Source of the DNA: JBGZFC01 sp964346495 | Lineage (GTDB): Bacteria > Bacteroidota > Bacteroidia > Bacteroidales > Dysgonomonadaceae | Assembly: GCA_964346495.1 (NCBI GenBank) | Contig: CAYFUW010000016.1 | Span: 1 to 31,035 of the forward strand | DNA: 31,035 nucleotides | Direction of reading: 5' to 3' | Shown: positions 23,992 to 31,035 of the stretch, in pieces | How the letters are laid out: each line of letters starts with the position of its first letter | Position numbering within the stretch: position 1 is the first letter of the stretch | The notes under the pieces: generated by a model | Database searches by the model: none | Told to the model about the DNA's origin: nothing | The model's input: the letters and a program-made list of their open reading frames with translations, nothing else | Program-made: the position numbers and the translations under genes

Positions 23992-25047
23992 ATGAAGAGA
24001 CTTCATATTACATATAAGCCAATAATTCTTTTAATTATTTTTCTCTTTTCGTTGGGAGTTAATGCTCAAACCGATAGCGTTGCCCACGAAAAGTTTAATG
24101 TAAAAGAGTTTATTTTGGGACATTTAGCCGATTCATACGAATGGGAATTAATAAGTTCGGAAAATTGGCATATAACTATTCCGCTACCTGTGATTTTGCA
24201 TAGTAAAACATCGGGTTGGCACCTGTTTCTTTCATCAAAATTTGAACATGAGCAGGCATACAAAGGCTTTCAAATTGCTACTGATGGAAAATATCAAGGA
24301 AAAGTTGTTGAATTGAACAGTGACGGAACTAAAACTCGTCCGTTTGATTTATCGCTCACTAAAAATGCTGCATCTTTATTAATCTCATCGTTTTTGCTGA
24401 TTCTTATTTTTATGGGAATATCGCGCTCTATGAAGCGTGAACCAATGGAAGGGAAAAAAGGTTTTGTTGGATTTATGGAGATGTTTATAATGATGGTACA
24501 CGATGAAGTGATAAAACCTTCGGTAGGTGCAAGTTATAAAAAATATGCTCCATTTTTGCTGACGGTTTTTTTCTTTATCTTTTTCAATAACTTGTTGGGA
24601 CTGTTGCCTATTTTTCCCGGTGGTGCCAACGTAACGGGTAATATTGCTGTAACATTTGTTTTGGCTATCAGTACTTTTTTGGTTATCAACCTAACCGGCT
24701 CGAAAGAGTATTATAAAGAAGTTTTTTGGCCCGATGTGCCTGTTTGGCTCAAAGTGCCTTTACCCATTATGCCGATTATCGAAATTGTAGGATTGTTCAC
24801 TAAACCTTTCGCATTAATGATTCGTCTTTTCGCGAATATAATGGGTGGACACGCAATTGTGTTGGGATTGGTATCACTTGTTTTCATTACGGCAAGTATG
24901 GGTGCTGCCATAAATTCATCAATGACAGTAGTATCGGTGTTTTTTACCTTGTTTATCTATTTTTTGGAGTTGTTGGTAGCGTTTATTCAAGCTTATGTGT
25001 TTACGTTACTATCATCGGTTTTTATTGGAATGGCTAGACATGAATAA
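23992..25047 (+). CDS. atpB: F1Fo ATP synthase subunit a, with N-terminal signal-like extension
   Basis: Subunit a provides the two half-channels for ion flow at the c-ring. The 351-residue product begins with a signal-peptide-like segment (MKRLHITYKPIILLIIFLFS, then LGVNAQTDS) and an extracytoplasmic region of about 90 residues, both absent from E. coli AtpB (271 residues). The essential channel arginine lies in MIRLFANIMGGH. The C-terminal LVAFIQAYVFTLLSSVFIG is the other conserved helix. The ATG at 23992 is chosen; a TTG precedes it directly. Signal-bearing subunit a proteins are known in Bacteroidota. Confidence 0.97.
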   Translation: MKRLHITYKPIILLIIFLFSLGVNAQTDSVAHEKFNVKEFILGHLADSYEWELISSENWHITIPLPVILHSKTSGWHLFLSSKFEHEQAYKGFQIATDGKYQGKVVELNSDGTKTRPFDLSLTKNAASLLISSFLLILIFMGISRSMKREPMEGKKGFVGFMEMFIMMVHDEVIKPSVGASYKKYAPFLLTVFFFIFFNNLLGLLPIFPGGANVTGNIAVTFVLAISTFLVINLTGSKEYYKEVFWPDVPVWLKVPLPIMPIIEIVGLFTKPFALMIRLFANIMGGHAIVLGLVSLVFITASMGAAINSSMTVVSVFFTLFIYFLELLVAFIQAYVFTLLSSVFIGMARHE

Positions 25048-25091
25048 TATAAAATAACAAATTAAATAATTACATTAAAAAAAAATTAATT

Positions 25092-25340
25092 ATGAATTTA
25101 CTATCTTCTGTTTTATTACAAGCAGGTGCTGATTTAGGAGTTTTAGGTGCTGTCTTAGGAGTTGCTGTTGCTACACTTGCTGCCGGTTTCGGTATCGGAA
25201 CAATTGGAAAATCAGCTATGGAAGCTATCGCGCGTCAACCGGAATCTAGTTCGGATATTCGTACATCAATGATTATTGTTGCGGCTCTTATTGAGGGTGT
25301 TGCACTTTTTGCAATAGTTGTTTGTGGTTTCATTCTTTAA
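25092..25340 (+). CDS. atpE: F1Fo ATP synthase subunit c (proton type)
   Basis: The 82-residue hairpin forms the rotor ring. The polar loop ARQPE is at 47-51 and the ion-carrying carboxylate is E68 in AALIEGVAL. The Na+-ligand positions of the Ilyobacter ring are not kept: Q32, S66 and T67 there correspond to I35, G69 and V70 here, so the ring should carry protons. The 44-bp gap before the gene is the longest in the operon and very A-rich, which may allow stronger translation of this high-copy subunit. Confidence 0.98.
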   Translation: MNLLSSVLLQAGADLGVLGAVLGVAVATLAAGFGIGTIGKSAMEAIARQPESSSDIRTSMIIVAALIEGVALFAIVVCGFIL

Positions 25341-25352
25341 GATTAACAGAAT

Positions 25353-25853
25353 ATGTCATTAATGACGCCCGAACCGGGTTTGGTTTTTTGGATGTCTATT
25401 TCTTTCGGTATCACGTTGTTGATACTGGTGAAATTTGCTATTCCACCTATTCTGAAAGCTGTGGAGAAGAGAAAAAACTATGTCGATGAATCTCTTTTGG
25501 CTGCTAAAAAAGCAAAGGAAGAGTTGGAAAACGTGAAAGAGATAGGCGAAGCCTTATTAGCGGAAACTCGACACAAGCAGAACGAAATGATTAAAGAGAC
25601 ATCCAGAATACAAGAAGAGATGCTCGAAGAAGCCCGTGACAAAGCCAAGTTGGAGTCTGAAAAGATAATCGACATTGCACGGAAACAAATTCAATCGGAA
25701 AAAGAAATAGCTCTTCAGCATATTCGCGAAGAGGTAACCAAAGTCTCTATCGATTTAACCGAAAAGATTTTGCGTGAAGAGTTAAGCACCGATAAGGAGC
25801 AAATGAAAATGATTGACAGATTGTTAGACGAAATAGAAATCTCATCTTCTTAA
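25353..25853 (+). CDS. atpF: F1Fo ATP synthase subunit b
   Basis: Subunit b is the peripheral stalk that holds F1 to Fo. One transmembrane helix (about 8-30, LVFWMSISFGITLLILVKF) is followed by a long charged helix (about 40-150) rich in Glu and Lys that should form the b-dimer coiled coil. The 166-residue length is normal. It lies 12 bp after atpE and 6 bp before atpH. Confidence 0.97.
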   Translation: MSLMTPEPGLVFWMSISFGITLLILVKFAIPPILKAVEKRKNYVDESLLAAKKAKEELENVKEIGEALLAETRHKQNEMIKETSRIQEEMLEEARDKAKLESEKIIDIARKQIQSEKEIALQHIREEVTKVSIDLTEKILREELSTDKEQMKMIDRLLDEIEISSS

Positions 25854-25859
25854 ACGTTT

Positions 25860-26399
25860 ATGAATATAGGATTAATCTCTACACGTTACGCTACCGCTCT
25901 GTTGGATTATGCTGTTGAGTTAAATCAACAGAATGAGGTCTATTCTGCTTTGAAAATATTTTTCGAAGTGTATGGCAATGTGCCCGAGTTGAGAAAAGCC
26001 CTTCATACGCACACCGTTATAAAAGAGGATAAAAAAGGAATAATTATTGCTGCTTGTGGCGGAGATGTTCCGTCGTCTCTTAATGAAATGGCTGACCTTA
26101 TTTTGAAAAATGACAGGCAGGAACTTCTCGATTATATAGCGTTGCGTTATATTGATTTGTATCGTGAGCGTTTTAATATTCAGCATGGTAAGCTTATTAC
26201 TGCTGTGCCAATTGATGATAAAACCAAACAACGTTTTATTGACAGAATAGAGAGTATTATTGATAAAGAGTTAGAGATTGAAACTGAAGTTGAACCGGAT
26301 ATAATTGGAGGTTTTATGCTTCATTTGGACGACTATCGTTGGGATGCCAGTGTTTCCGGAAAATTGAATCGTCTAAGAAGTAAAGTAAAAAGCATGTAG
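25860..26399 (+). CDS. atpH: F1Fo ATP synthase subunit delta
   Basis: Delta links the peripheral stalk to the top of the alpha/beta head. The 179-residue product has the N-terminal helical bundle (ISTRYATALLDYAVELNQQNEVY) and the C-terminal IGGFMLHLDDYRWDASVSGKL block, which corresponds to the usual GG-x-x-x-x-DxxxxDxS motif. It fits between atpF and atpA, with a 38-bp gap to atpA. Confidence 0.97.
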   Translation: MNIGLISTRYATALLDYAVELNQQNEVYSALKIFFEVYGNVPELRKALHTHTVIKEDKKGIIIAACGGDVPSSLNEMADLILKNDRQELLDYIALRYIDLYRERFNIQHGKLITAVPIDDKTKQRFIDRIESIIDKELEIETEVEPDIIGGFMLHLDDYRWDASVSGKLNRLRSKVKSM

Positions 26400-26437
26400 T
26401 CTAATTTAGCGTTACAGAGACAGGAAATAAAGAAATT

Positions 26438-28027
26438 ATGAGCGAAAATGCAATAAAAATAAGTGAAGTTTCCGAAGTGTTGCGAATGCAGCTAAAAGGA
26501 ATAGACACGGATGTGAAATACGATGAAATAGGTGTCGTAATGAGCGTGAGCGATGGCGTAGCCCGTATTTTTGGTTTACGTAATGTCGAGTTGAACGAAT
26601 TGTTGGAGTTTGATAACGGTATGCAGGCTATCGTGATGAATCTGGAAGAAGACAACGTTGGTGCAATTCTTTTAGGTTCTTCAAGTGAAGTGAAAGAGGG
26701 TAGTATTGCAAGACGAACCAAACGAGTAGCATCGCTTTATGTTGGCGAGTCTTTGCTTGGACGTGTTGTTTCGCCTATCGGAGAGCCACTCGACGGAAAA
26801 GGAGCACTTAAAGGAGATTTGGTGGAGATGCCTTTGGAGAGGAAAGCTCCCGGAGTGGTTTTTCGTCAGCCGGTAAGCAAACCATTGCAAACAGGTTTGA
26901 AAGCCGTTGATGCCATGATTCCTATCGGGCACGGACAGCGCGAACTGATTATTGGCGACCGCCAAACAGGTAAAACAAGTATCGCGATTGATACCATTCT
27001 TAATCAACGCAAACATTACGAAAACGGAAATCCCGTGTATTGTGTTTACGTTGCTATAGGACAAAAAGGTTCATCGGTAGCATCTATTTTGAAAACACTT
27101 ACCGATCAAGGTGCTATGGATTATACTATTATCGTATTGGCATCGGGCTCAGATTCGGCAGCTTTGCGATATATTGCACCTTTTGCGGGAGCGGCTATCG
27201 GTGAATATTTTCGCGATACGGGTCGTCATGCTTTAGTTGTTTACGATGATTTGTCGAAACAGGCAGTTGCTTATCGTGAGATTTCGCTTATTCTGCGTCG
27301 TCCATCCGGTCGAGAAGCTTATCCTGGCGATATTTTCTATCTGCACTCTCGTCTGTTGGAAAGAGCTGCGAATATTATTTCACAACAAGAGGTTGCGGAA
27401 AATATGAATGATTTGCCTGAGGGATTGAAAGGAAAAGTAAAAGGTGGAGGCTCGCTTACAGCACTGCCAATCGTGGAAACACAAGCAGGAGACGTGTCTG
27501 CATATATTCCAACAAACGTAATTTCTATTACCGACGGACAAATTTTCTTAGAAACCGACCTGTTCAACAGAGGTATTCGTCCGGCTATCAACGTGGGTAT
27601 TTCTGTTTCTCGTGTGGGTGGAAATGCTCAGATAAAAGCCATGAAAAAGGTAGCCGGAACATTGAAAATTGATCAGGCTCAATATAATGAACTGGAGGCT
27701 TTTACAAAGTTTGGCGGCGATATGGATGCGGTAACCATGATGGCAATTGATAAGGGTCAGAAAAATGAGCAATTACTTGTTCAGCAAGTCAATAGCCCTA
27801 TGTCGGTAGAACATCAAATAGCGGTTCTCTATTGTGGAGTTAACGGTTTGTTGAAAGATATTCCGGTAGATCAGGTTCGACAATTCGAAAAAGACTTTTT
27901 GAATAATTTAGATTCCAGACATAAAAAGGATGTGTTGGAGCCGTTGAGAAAAGGTGAGATTAACGATGAAATTATGGCTATTCTTGAAAGAGTTGCCGCG
28001 GAGACAGTAAACCTTATAAACTCTTGA
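26438..28027 (+). CDS. atpA: F1Fo ATP synthase subunit alpha
   Basis: Alpha carries the non-catalytic nucleotide sites of F1. The P-loop GDRQTGKT is at 173-180, and the conserved GISVSRVGG, which contains the arginine finger that reaches the catalytic site, is in the C-terminal half. At 529 residues it is slightly longer than the E. coli protein (513). It is 6 bp upstream of atpG. Confidence 0.99.
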   Translation: MSENAIKISEVSEVLRMQLKGIDTDVKYDEIGVVMSVSDGVARIFGLRNVELNELLEFDNGMQAIVMNLEEDNVGAILLGSSSEVKEGSIARRTKRVASLYVGESLLGRVVSPIGEPLDGKGALKGDLVEMPLERKAPGVVFRQPVSKPLQTGLKAVDAMIPIGHGQRELIIGDRQTGKTSIAIDTILNQRKHYENGNPVYCVYVAIGQKGSSVASILKTLTDQGAMDYTIIVLASGSDSAALRYIAPFAGAAIGEYFRDTGRHALVVYDDLSKQAVAYREISLILRRPSGREAYPGDIFYLHSRLLERAANIISQQEVAENMNDLPEGLKGKVKGGGSLTALPIVETQAGDVSAYIPTNVISITDGQIFLETDLFNRGIRPAINVGISVSRVGGNAQIKAMKKVAGTLKIDQAQYNELEAFTKFGGDMDAVTMMAIDKGQKNEQLLVQQVNSPMSVEHQIAVLYCGVNGLLKDIPVDQVRQFEKDFLNNLDSRHKKDVLEPLRKGEINDEIMAILERVAAETVNLINS

Positions 28028-28033
28028 TTTTAG

Positions 28034-28906
28034 ATGGCGCAATTAAAAGATATAAAAACCAGACTTCAGACGGTAAAATCTACTCAAAAGATTACATCGG
28101 CTATGACGTTGGTGGCTTCAGCCAAGTTGAGAAAAACTCAGCGTAAGCAAGGCTATCTGCAACCTTATCAGCAAGGGTTGAATAGAATTTATAATCTTCT
28201 TTTAGCGCGTAATAAAAAATTTCAATCACCTTTAATGGAAGAACGACCTGTGGAAAGAGTTGCTCTTGTTGCCTTTTCTTCTAATACCGGATTGGCAGGA
28301 CGTTTCAATCATCTTGTCTCGACTGAACTGCTGCAGGCAGTTGAAGACTATGAATCTCTTGGAGAGTCTAATATTTTACTCTACTCACTTGGCGACAGGG
28401 GAGTAAAAGAGACCTTAAAGAGAGGAGGAGTTCATCATCAGGCAAATTATCAATCTGTTGCCGATAAACCTACCTTTGAAAATGCTAAAATGATAAGCGA
28501 TGAGCTAATAAGCAAGTTTTTGCAAAAAGAGATTGATAAAGTAGAACTTGTTTATCACCATTATGTAACTAAAGGTACGCAAGTGATGGTGCGAGAAACA
28601 CTGCTTCCGCTTCAAGTGGAAAAAGCAGAGATGGAAAGAGATGATATTCTTGAAGAATATATTGTTGAACCTGATAGCGAGTCTATTTTAACCGAATTAG
28701 CACCACAACTGATTCATCTGAAATTTCTTGCAGCGCATATCGATTCGTTGCTTTCTGAACACGTAGCACGAATGACTGCAATGCAAATAGCTACAGATAA
28801 TGCCGATGATTTGGTTGACGATCTTACGTTGGAGTATAACAAATTGCGTCAACATGCAATTACTGCCGAGCTGTTGGATATTATGGGTGGTTCGTTTGGG
28901 AGATAG
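28034..28906 (+). CDS. atpG: F1Fo ATP synthase subunit gamma
   Basis: Gamma is the rotating shaft inside F1. The 290-residue product has the two expected terminal helices: the N-terminal IKTRLQTVKSTQKITSAMTL at 7-26, followed by VASAKL, and the C-terminal MTAMQIATDNADDLVDDLTL, then YNKLRQHAITAELLDIMGG. It ends the operon; a 7-bp array begins at its stop codon and no strong terminator is visible before the next gene. Confidence 0.98.
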   Translation: MAQLKDIKTRLQTVKSTQKITSAMTLVASAKLRKTQRKQGYLQPYQQGLNRIYNLLLARNKKFQSPLMEERPVERVALVAFSSNTGLAGRFNHLVSTELLQAVEDYESLGESNILLYSLGDRGVKETLKRGGVHHQANYQSVADKPTFENAKMISDELISKFLQKEIDKVELVYHHYVTKGTQVMVRETLLPLQVEKAEMERDDILEEYIVEPDSESILTELAPQLIHLKFLAAHIDSLLSEHVARMTAMQIATDNADDLVDDLTLEYNKLRQHAITAELLDIMGGSFGR

Positions 28907-28910
28907 TTAG

Positions 28911-28945
28911 TCAGTATTTAGTATGTAGTTTTGAGTGTGTAGTTT
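28911..28945. repeat. 7-bp tandem array (NNAGTNT x5) after atpG
   Basis: Units TCAGTAT, TTAGTAT, GTAGTTT, TGAGTGT and GTAGTTT are contiguous and begin 4 bp after the atpG TAG stop. The stop itself sits in a step TAGTTAG of the same period. Confidence 0.6.
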
Positions 28946-28980
28946 GTTATGGTGTTTAGTTATCTATTTTTTCCCTTAAT

Positions 28981-29334
28981 ATGAGTAGATTAGTAAGAGT
29001 CTTGATGTTTATTATGATTTTTACTTCATGCAAAATAGATAGTGATAAACAACTGCTAAAAGTAAATATCCAATCAGATACTACACTAATTTTGAAAAAA
29101 GTGGAAGGACAAGGTAATGTGTGGGGAATTAACATGAAAATAGTTGGGGAGTTTAAAGATACTGTTGAATTAATTCATACAGATGGAGACAATATTGTGT
29201 GTTGGCGCAAAATGATTGGAGGAGTAGACAGTATTTATCACGCTGATTGGTATTCAGATTCTTGTGTGATTAGATTTAAGGATATTAAAGAGCCAATAGT
29301 GGAATTGTATATTTACTATGAGTTTTTGGATTAA
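28981..29334 (+). CDS. Small predicted lipoprotein of unknown function
   Basis: I do not recognise this 117-residue protein. A short hydrophobic signal (LVRVLMFIMIFTSC) ends in a lipobox-like TSC with the acylated cysteine at position 17, followed by KIDSDK. The rest is predicted to be mainly beta strands with alternating hydrophobic residues (LILKKVEGQGNVW, CVIRFKDIKEPIVELYIYY). It follows the atp operon by 74 bp on the same strand but could have its own promoter. A bidirectional terminator separates it from the NlpE-like gene. Confidence 0.7.
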   Translation: MSRLVRVLMFIMIFTSCKIDSDKQLLKVNIQSDTTLILKKVEGQGNVWGINMKIVGEFKDTVELIHTDGDNIVCWRKMIGGVDSIYHADWYSDSCVIRFKDIKEPIVELYIYYEFLD

Positions 29335-29400
29335 GAATAATAAATAATTGCCTAAACTATTATTGTATAAGTAAAAGCTAAAAAAAATATATAAACAAAA

Positions 29401-29429
29401 AAACCGAAACAGAAAGTTTCGGTTTTTTT
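29401..29429. terminator. Bidirectional intrinsic terminator
   Basis: AAACCGAAAC (29401-29410) and GTTTCGGTTT (29416-29425) form a perfect 10-bp stem with loop AGAAA. A T-run follows on the plus strand (29423-29429), and an A-run precedes it (from 29391), giving a T-run on the minus strand. It can end both the lipoprotein transcript (plus) and the NlpE-like transcript (minus). Confidence 0.9.
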
Positions 29430-29447
29430 ATTGCAGTTTTGGAGTGA

Positions 29448-29855
29448 CTATTCCTTTGTAAGAATGTATTTGTCTGCCAATTCTCCTTCTATAAGCTGTT
29501 TGTCAGGACTCAAAAAAGCTAATTTGCCATCAAGAATCTTGTAATAAGTCTCTTCGTTAGTAGATGGAGTTATCAAAGTGATAACATCATTTTCTAAAGT
29601 ATAAACACCACTTGTTACTACTTCTCCGTCACCTTTTTCAAGATACTCGGTACTCAAGTCATAAGTAGTGTCATCTCTTAGAGTGAGAACTGTTTTAATT
29701 CCCGGGCAGTCAGCGCAAGGAAGAACTCCTTGATAAGTTCCATAGAAATCTTGTGTAGATTCTTCTTGTTGTTCATTGCTTTTTGATTGGTTGTTTGTGC
29801 AGCTTGCCATAATCATGGCTAATGCGCATATAGCCACTAAACTTAATTTTTTCAT
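29448..29855 (-). CDS. NlpE-like lipoprotein
   Basis: NlpE is an outer-membrane lipoprotein that senses surface contact or envelope stress in enterobacteria and was first found as a copper-resistance factor. The 135-residue product has a signal peptide with lipobox ASC (C19), a Ser/Gln/Glu-rich linker (20-35) and one NlpE N-terminal domain, starting DFYGTYQGVLPCADCPGIKT with the conserved CxxC at C47 and C50. The C-terminal OB-fold of E. coli NlpE (236 residues) is missing, as in many Bacteroidota proteins. A TAATTTTG-type -7 box lies on the minus strand at 29939-29946, giving a leader of about 80 nt. Confidence 0.9.
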   Translation of the reverse strand: MKKLSLVAICALAMIMASCTNNQSKSNEQQEESTQDFYGTYQGVLPCADCPGIKTVLTLRDDTTYDLSTEYLEKGDGEVVTSGVYTLENDVITLITPSTNEETYYKILDGKLAFLSPDKQLIEGELADKYILTKE

Positions 29856-29999
29856 AATTTATTGGTTTTGAAAGTAATAATAACTAAACCGGGGAGATAA
29901 TGTATCTGTCAAGAGCCTTCCCGATTCTTTTAAGAGCACAAAATTACAAAATATGAATCAACTAAAATGAATAAAACATTAAATTTATTGCAAAAAATA

Positions 30000-30029
30000 T
30001 TTGTGAAACGAAATAAAAACATATTTTTG
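30000..30029 (+). promoter_or_regulatory. Promoter of the carbonic anhydrase gene (TTTG-N18-TATTTTTG)
   Basis: TTTG at 30000-30003 and TATTTTTG at 30022-30029 have an 18-nt spacer, the same as at the atp promoter. A second -7-like box, TACTTTTG, is at 30042-30049. The promoter appears intact although the gene downstream is broken. The leader would be about 85 nt. Confidence 0.55.
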
Positions 30030-30118
30030 TGCTATGATTGATACTTTTGTCGGAATGCATTTTTTTATAAAGTGTGATATTTTGAATTGTATTATCAATA
30101 ACATAATTTTTTTTGGTT

Positions 30119-30804
30119 ATGAAAATAGAAGATCTGGATTTGCAAGACGACTCCCCACAAGCTATTGATTATTACAATAAGTTGTTTGATGGAGTTCGTG
30201 ATTTTAAAGTTAATGAGTTTATTCCGCGTCAGTAGTTTTTCTCTGAATTAGGGAAATCTCAAAACCCACACACACTGTTTATCGGTTGTTCTGATTCTCG
30301 CGTAATTCCAAATTTGGTTACGAGAACTATACTCGGTGAATTGTTTGTTGTGCGTAATATCGGTAACTTTGTACCGTTATACGATAAAAAATCAGAAACA
30401 TTTGTCGCAACATCGGCAGTAATAGAGTATGCCGTGAAACAATTGAAAGTTACTAATATCGTGGTTTGCGGACACTCAAATTGCGGTGGATGCGCAGCTC
30501 TTTATTATGATGATAAAGATCTTAAACAACTTCCACACACTAAAAAATGGCTAGAATTGGCAGCACCTGTAAAAAAATAGTGGAAGACAAGCTCTCGAAA
30601 AATAAAATTGCACCCGAAGAACGCAGTATATATACGGAACAGATGAATGTGGTTGTTCAAATGAACCATTTGATGGGATATCCATATATCAGAAAACTTG
30701 TAAAAAGTGGTGAGCTAAATCTAATGGGGTGGTATTATGATATTGAAGAGGGAGAGATTTATAATTACGACAAAGAATCCAAAACATTTTTAAGGGTAGA
30801 GTAA
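30119..30804 (+). pseudogene. Beta-class carbonic anhydrase, interrupted by an amber codon and a -1 frameshift
   Basis: Beta carbonic anhydrases interconvert CO2 and bicarbonate with a zinc held by Cys, Asp/water, His and Cys. From the ATG at 30119 the frame runs 38 codons to a TAG (30233-30235), then continues in the same frame with all catalytic residues: C57 and D59-R61 in GCSDSR, and H119 and C122 in CGHSNCGGC. At 30571-30577, seven As end in a second TAG (30578-30580); the remaining 75 residues, from IVEDKL to a TAA at 30802-30804, are in the -1 frame. Joined, the product is about 228 residues, the family's usual length, and resembles the epsilonproteobacterial type (NPHTLFIGCSDSRV). Adding one A restores the second frame. 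I call it a pseudogene, but recoding or sequencing error is possible. Confidence 0.85.
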
Positions 30805-31035
30805 ACTCAGGCTATTTTTAATTAATATCATTTCAATCGTCAATTTTTGATGATTGAATATTATCTTTTGTAAAATTTGCACAGTTGCATTTTGGATTAT
30901 TCTGGTTATTTTCTTATCAAAATATTTTTATAACCTAATAGAAAGCTGAAAAACACTTTTTTTATTCAAAAATATTCATCCAATAGATGTGTAATTTAAA
31001 TGTGCAAAAAACACTATCTTTATTATAAAATGAAT
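30805..31035. terminator. Hairpin at the end of the carbonic anhydrase region, then AT-rich DNA
   Basis: Positions 30833-30857 form an 11-bp stem (one G-T wobble) with a 3-nt loop: TCAATCGTCAA pairs with TTGATGATTGA. The T-richness after it (ATATTATCTTTTG) is modest, so it is a weak terminator candidate. The rest of the stretch to 31035 is AT-rich; TATCTTTA at about 31014-31021 may be the -7 box of a gene beyond the window. I see no gene in it. Confidence 0.5.

Noticed and set aside
30314..30580. Intact short carbonic anhydrase starting at a TTG after the amber codon
   Set aside because: Starting there would remove the GCSDSR zinc and aspartate residues, so it could not be an active enzyme; the TTG is simply a leucine codon of the family sequence.
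30119..30804. Genome-wide reading of TAG as an amino acid
   Set aside because: dinB, rsmE, atpH and atpG end at TAG exactly where their families end, so TAG is a working stop codon here.

Overview
The window is AT-rich DNA from a Bacteroidota bacterium, most likely of the order Bacteroidales. Four things point there. The complete F-type ATP synthase operon runs in the Bacteroidota order (beta, epsilon, an extra membrane protein, a, c, b, delta, alpha, gamma). A secreted hydrolase ends in a type IX secretion sorting domain. Several promoters fit the TTTG / TAnnTTTG form typical of the phylum. The four-helix-bundle, AmpG and SpoIID genes are types common there. No rRNA, tRNA, CRISPR array, transposase or phage gene was recognised.

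Layout. 1-272: repeat-bearing AT-rich DNA. 273-2473: era (minus) and dinB (plus), divergent. 2476-7689, all minus: a small PAS protein, a PlsC-like acyltransferase, a four-helix-bundle gene (copy A), an ABC-F ATPase, a two-helix membrane protein and hisS. 7690-8031: a REP-like palindrome module. 8032-13606, all minus: GT2 glycosyltransferase, SpoIID/LytB protein, four-helix-bundle gene (copy B), AmpG-like permease and a BadF/BadG-type sugar kinase, which together look like a cell-wall sugar salvage cluster. 13900-15202: bifunctional nuclease and rsmE. 15199-16485: GDSL/PKD/T9SS protein (minus). 16613-21047: a cation-chloride-cotransporter-like permease and tex. 21048-21792: a 745-bp gene-free stretch packed with palindromes and short repeats. 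21793-28906: the atp operon. 28981-31035: two small lipoproteins, one NlpE-like, and a broken beta-carbonic anhydrase gene.

The most unusual signal is non-coding. At least eight short tandem arrays with a 7-bp period but different unit sequences lie at gene boundaries. Two pairs of them bracket the two four-helix-bundle genes in inverted orientation, with the same layout each time: the 3' array covers the gene's own stop codon, and the 5' array covers the stop codon of the upstream gene 23-25 bp away. This resembles the ORF-in-a-stem architecture of 23S rRNA intervening sequences, whose encoded proteins belong to the same family, but placed between protein-coding genes. I suggest these are small cassettes that insert next to stop codons. 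Other points of interest are the carbonic anhydrase with one amber codon and one homopolymer frameshift, a dinB transcript that looks leaderless, and a SpoIID protein without a visible signal peptide beside the muropeptide importer gene.
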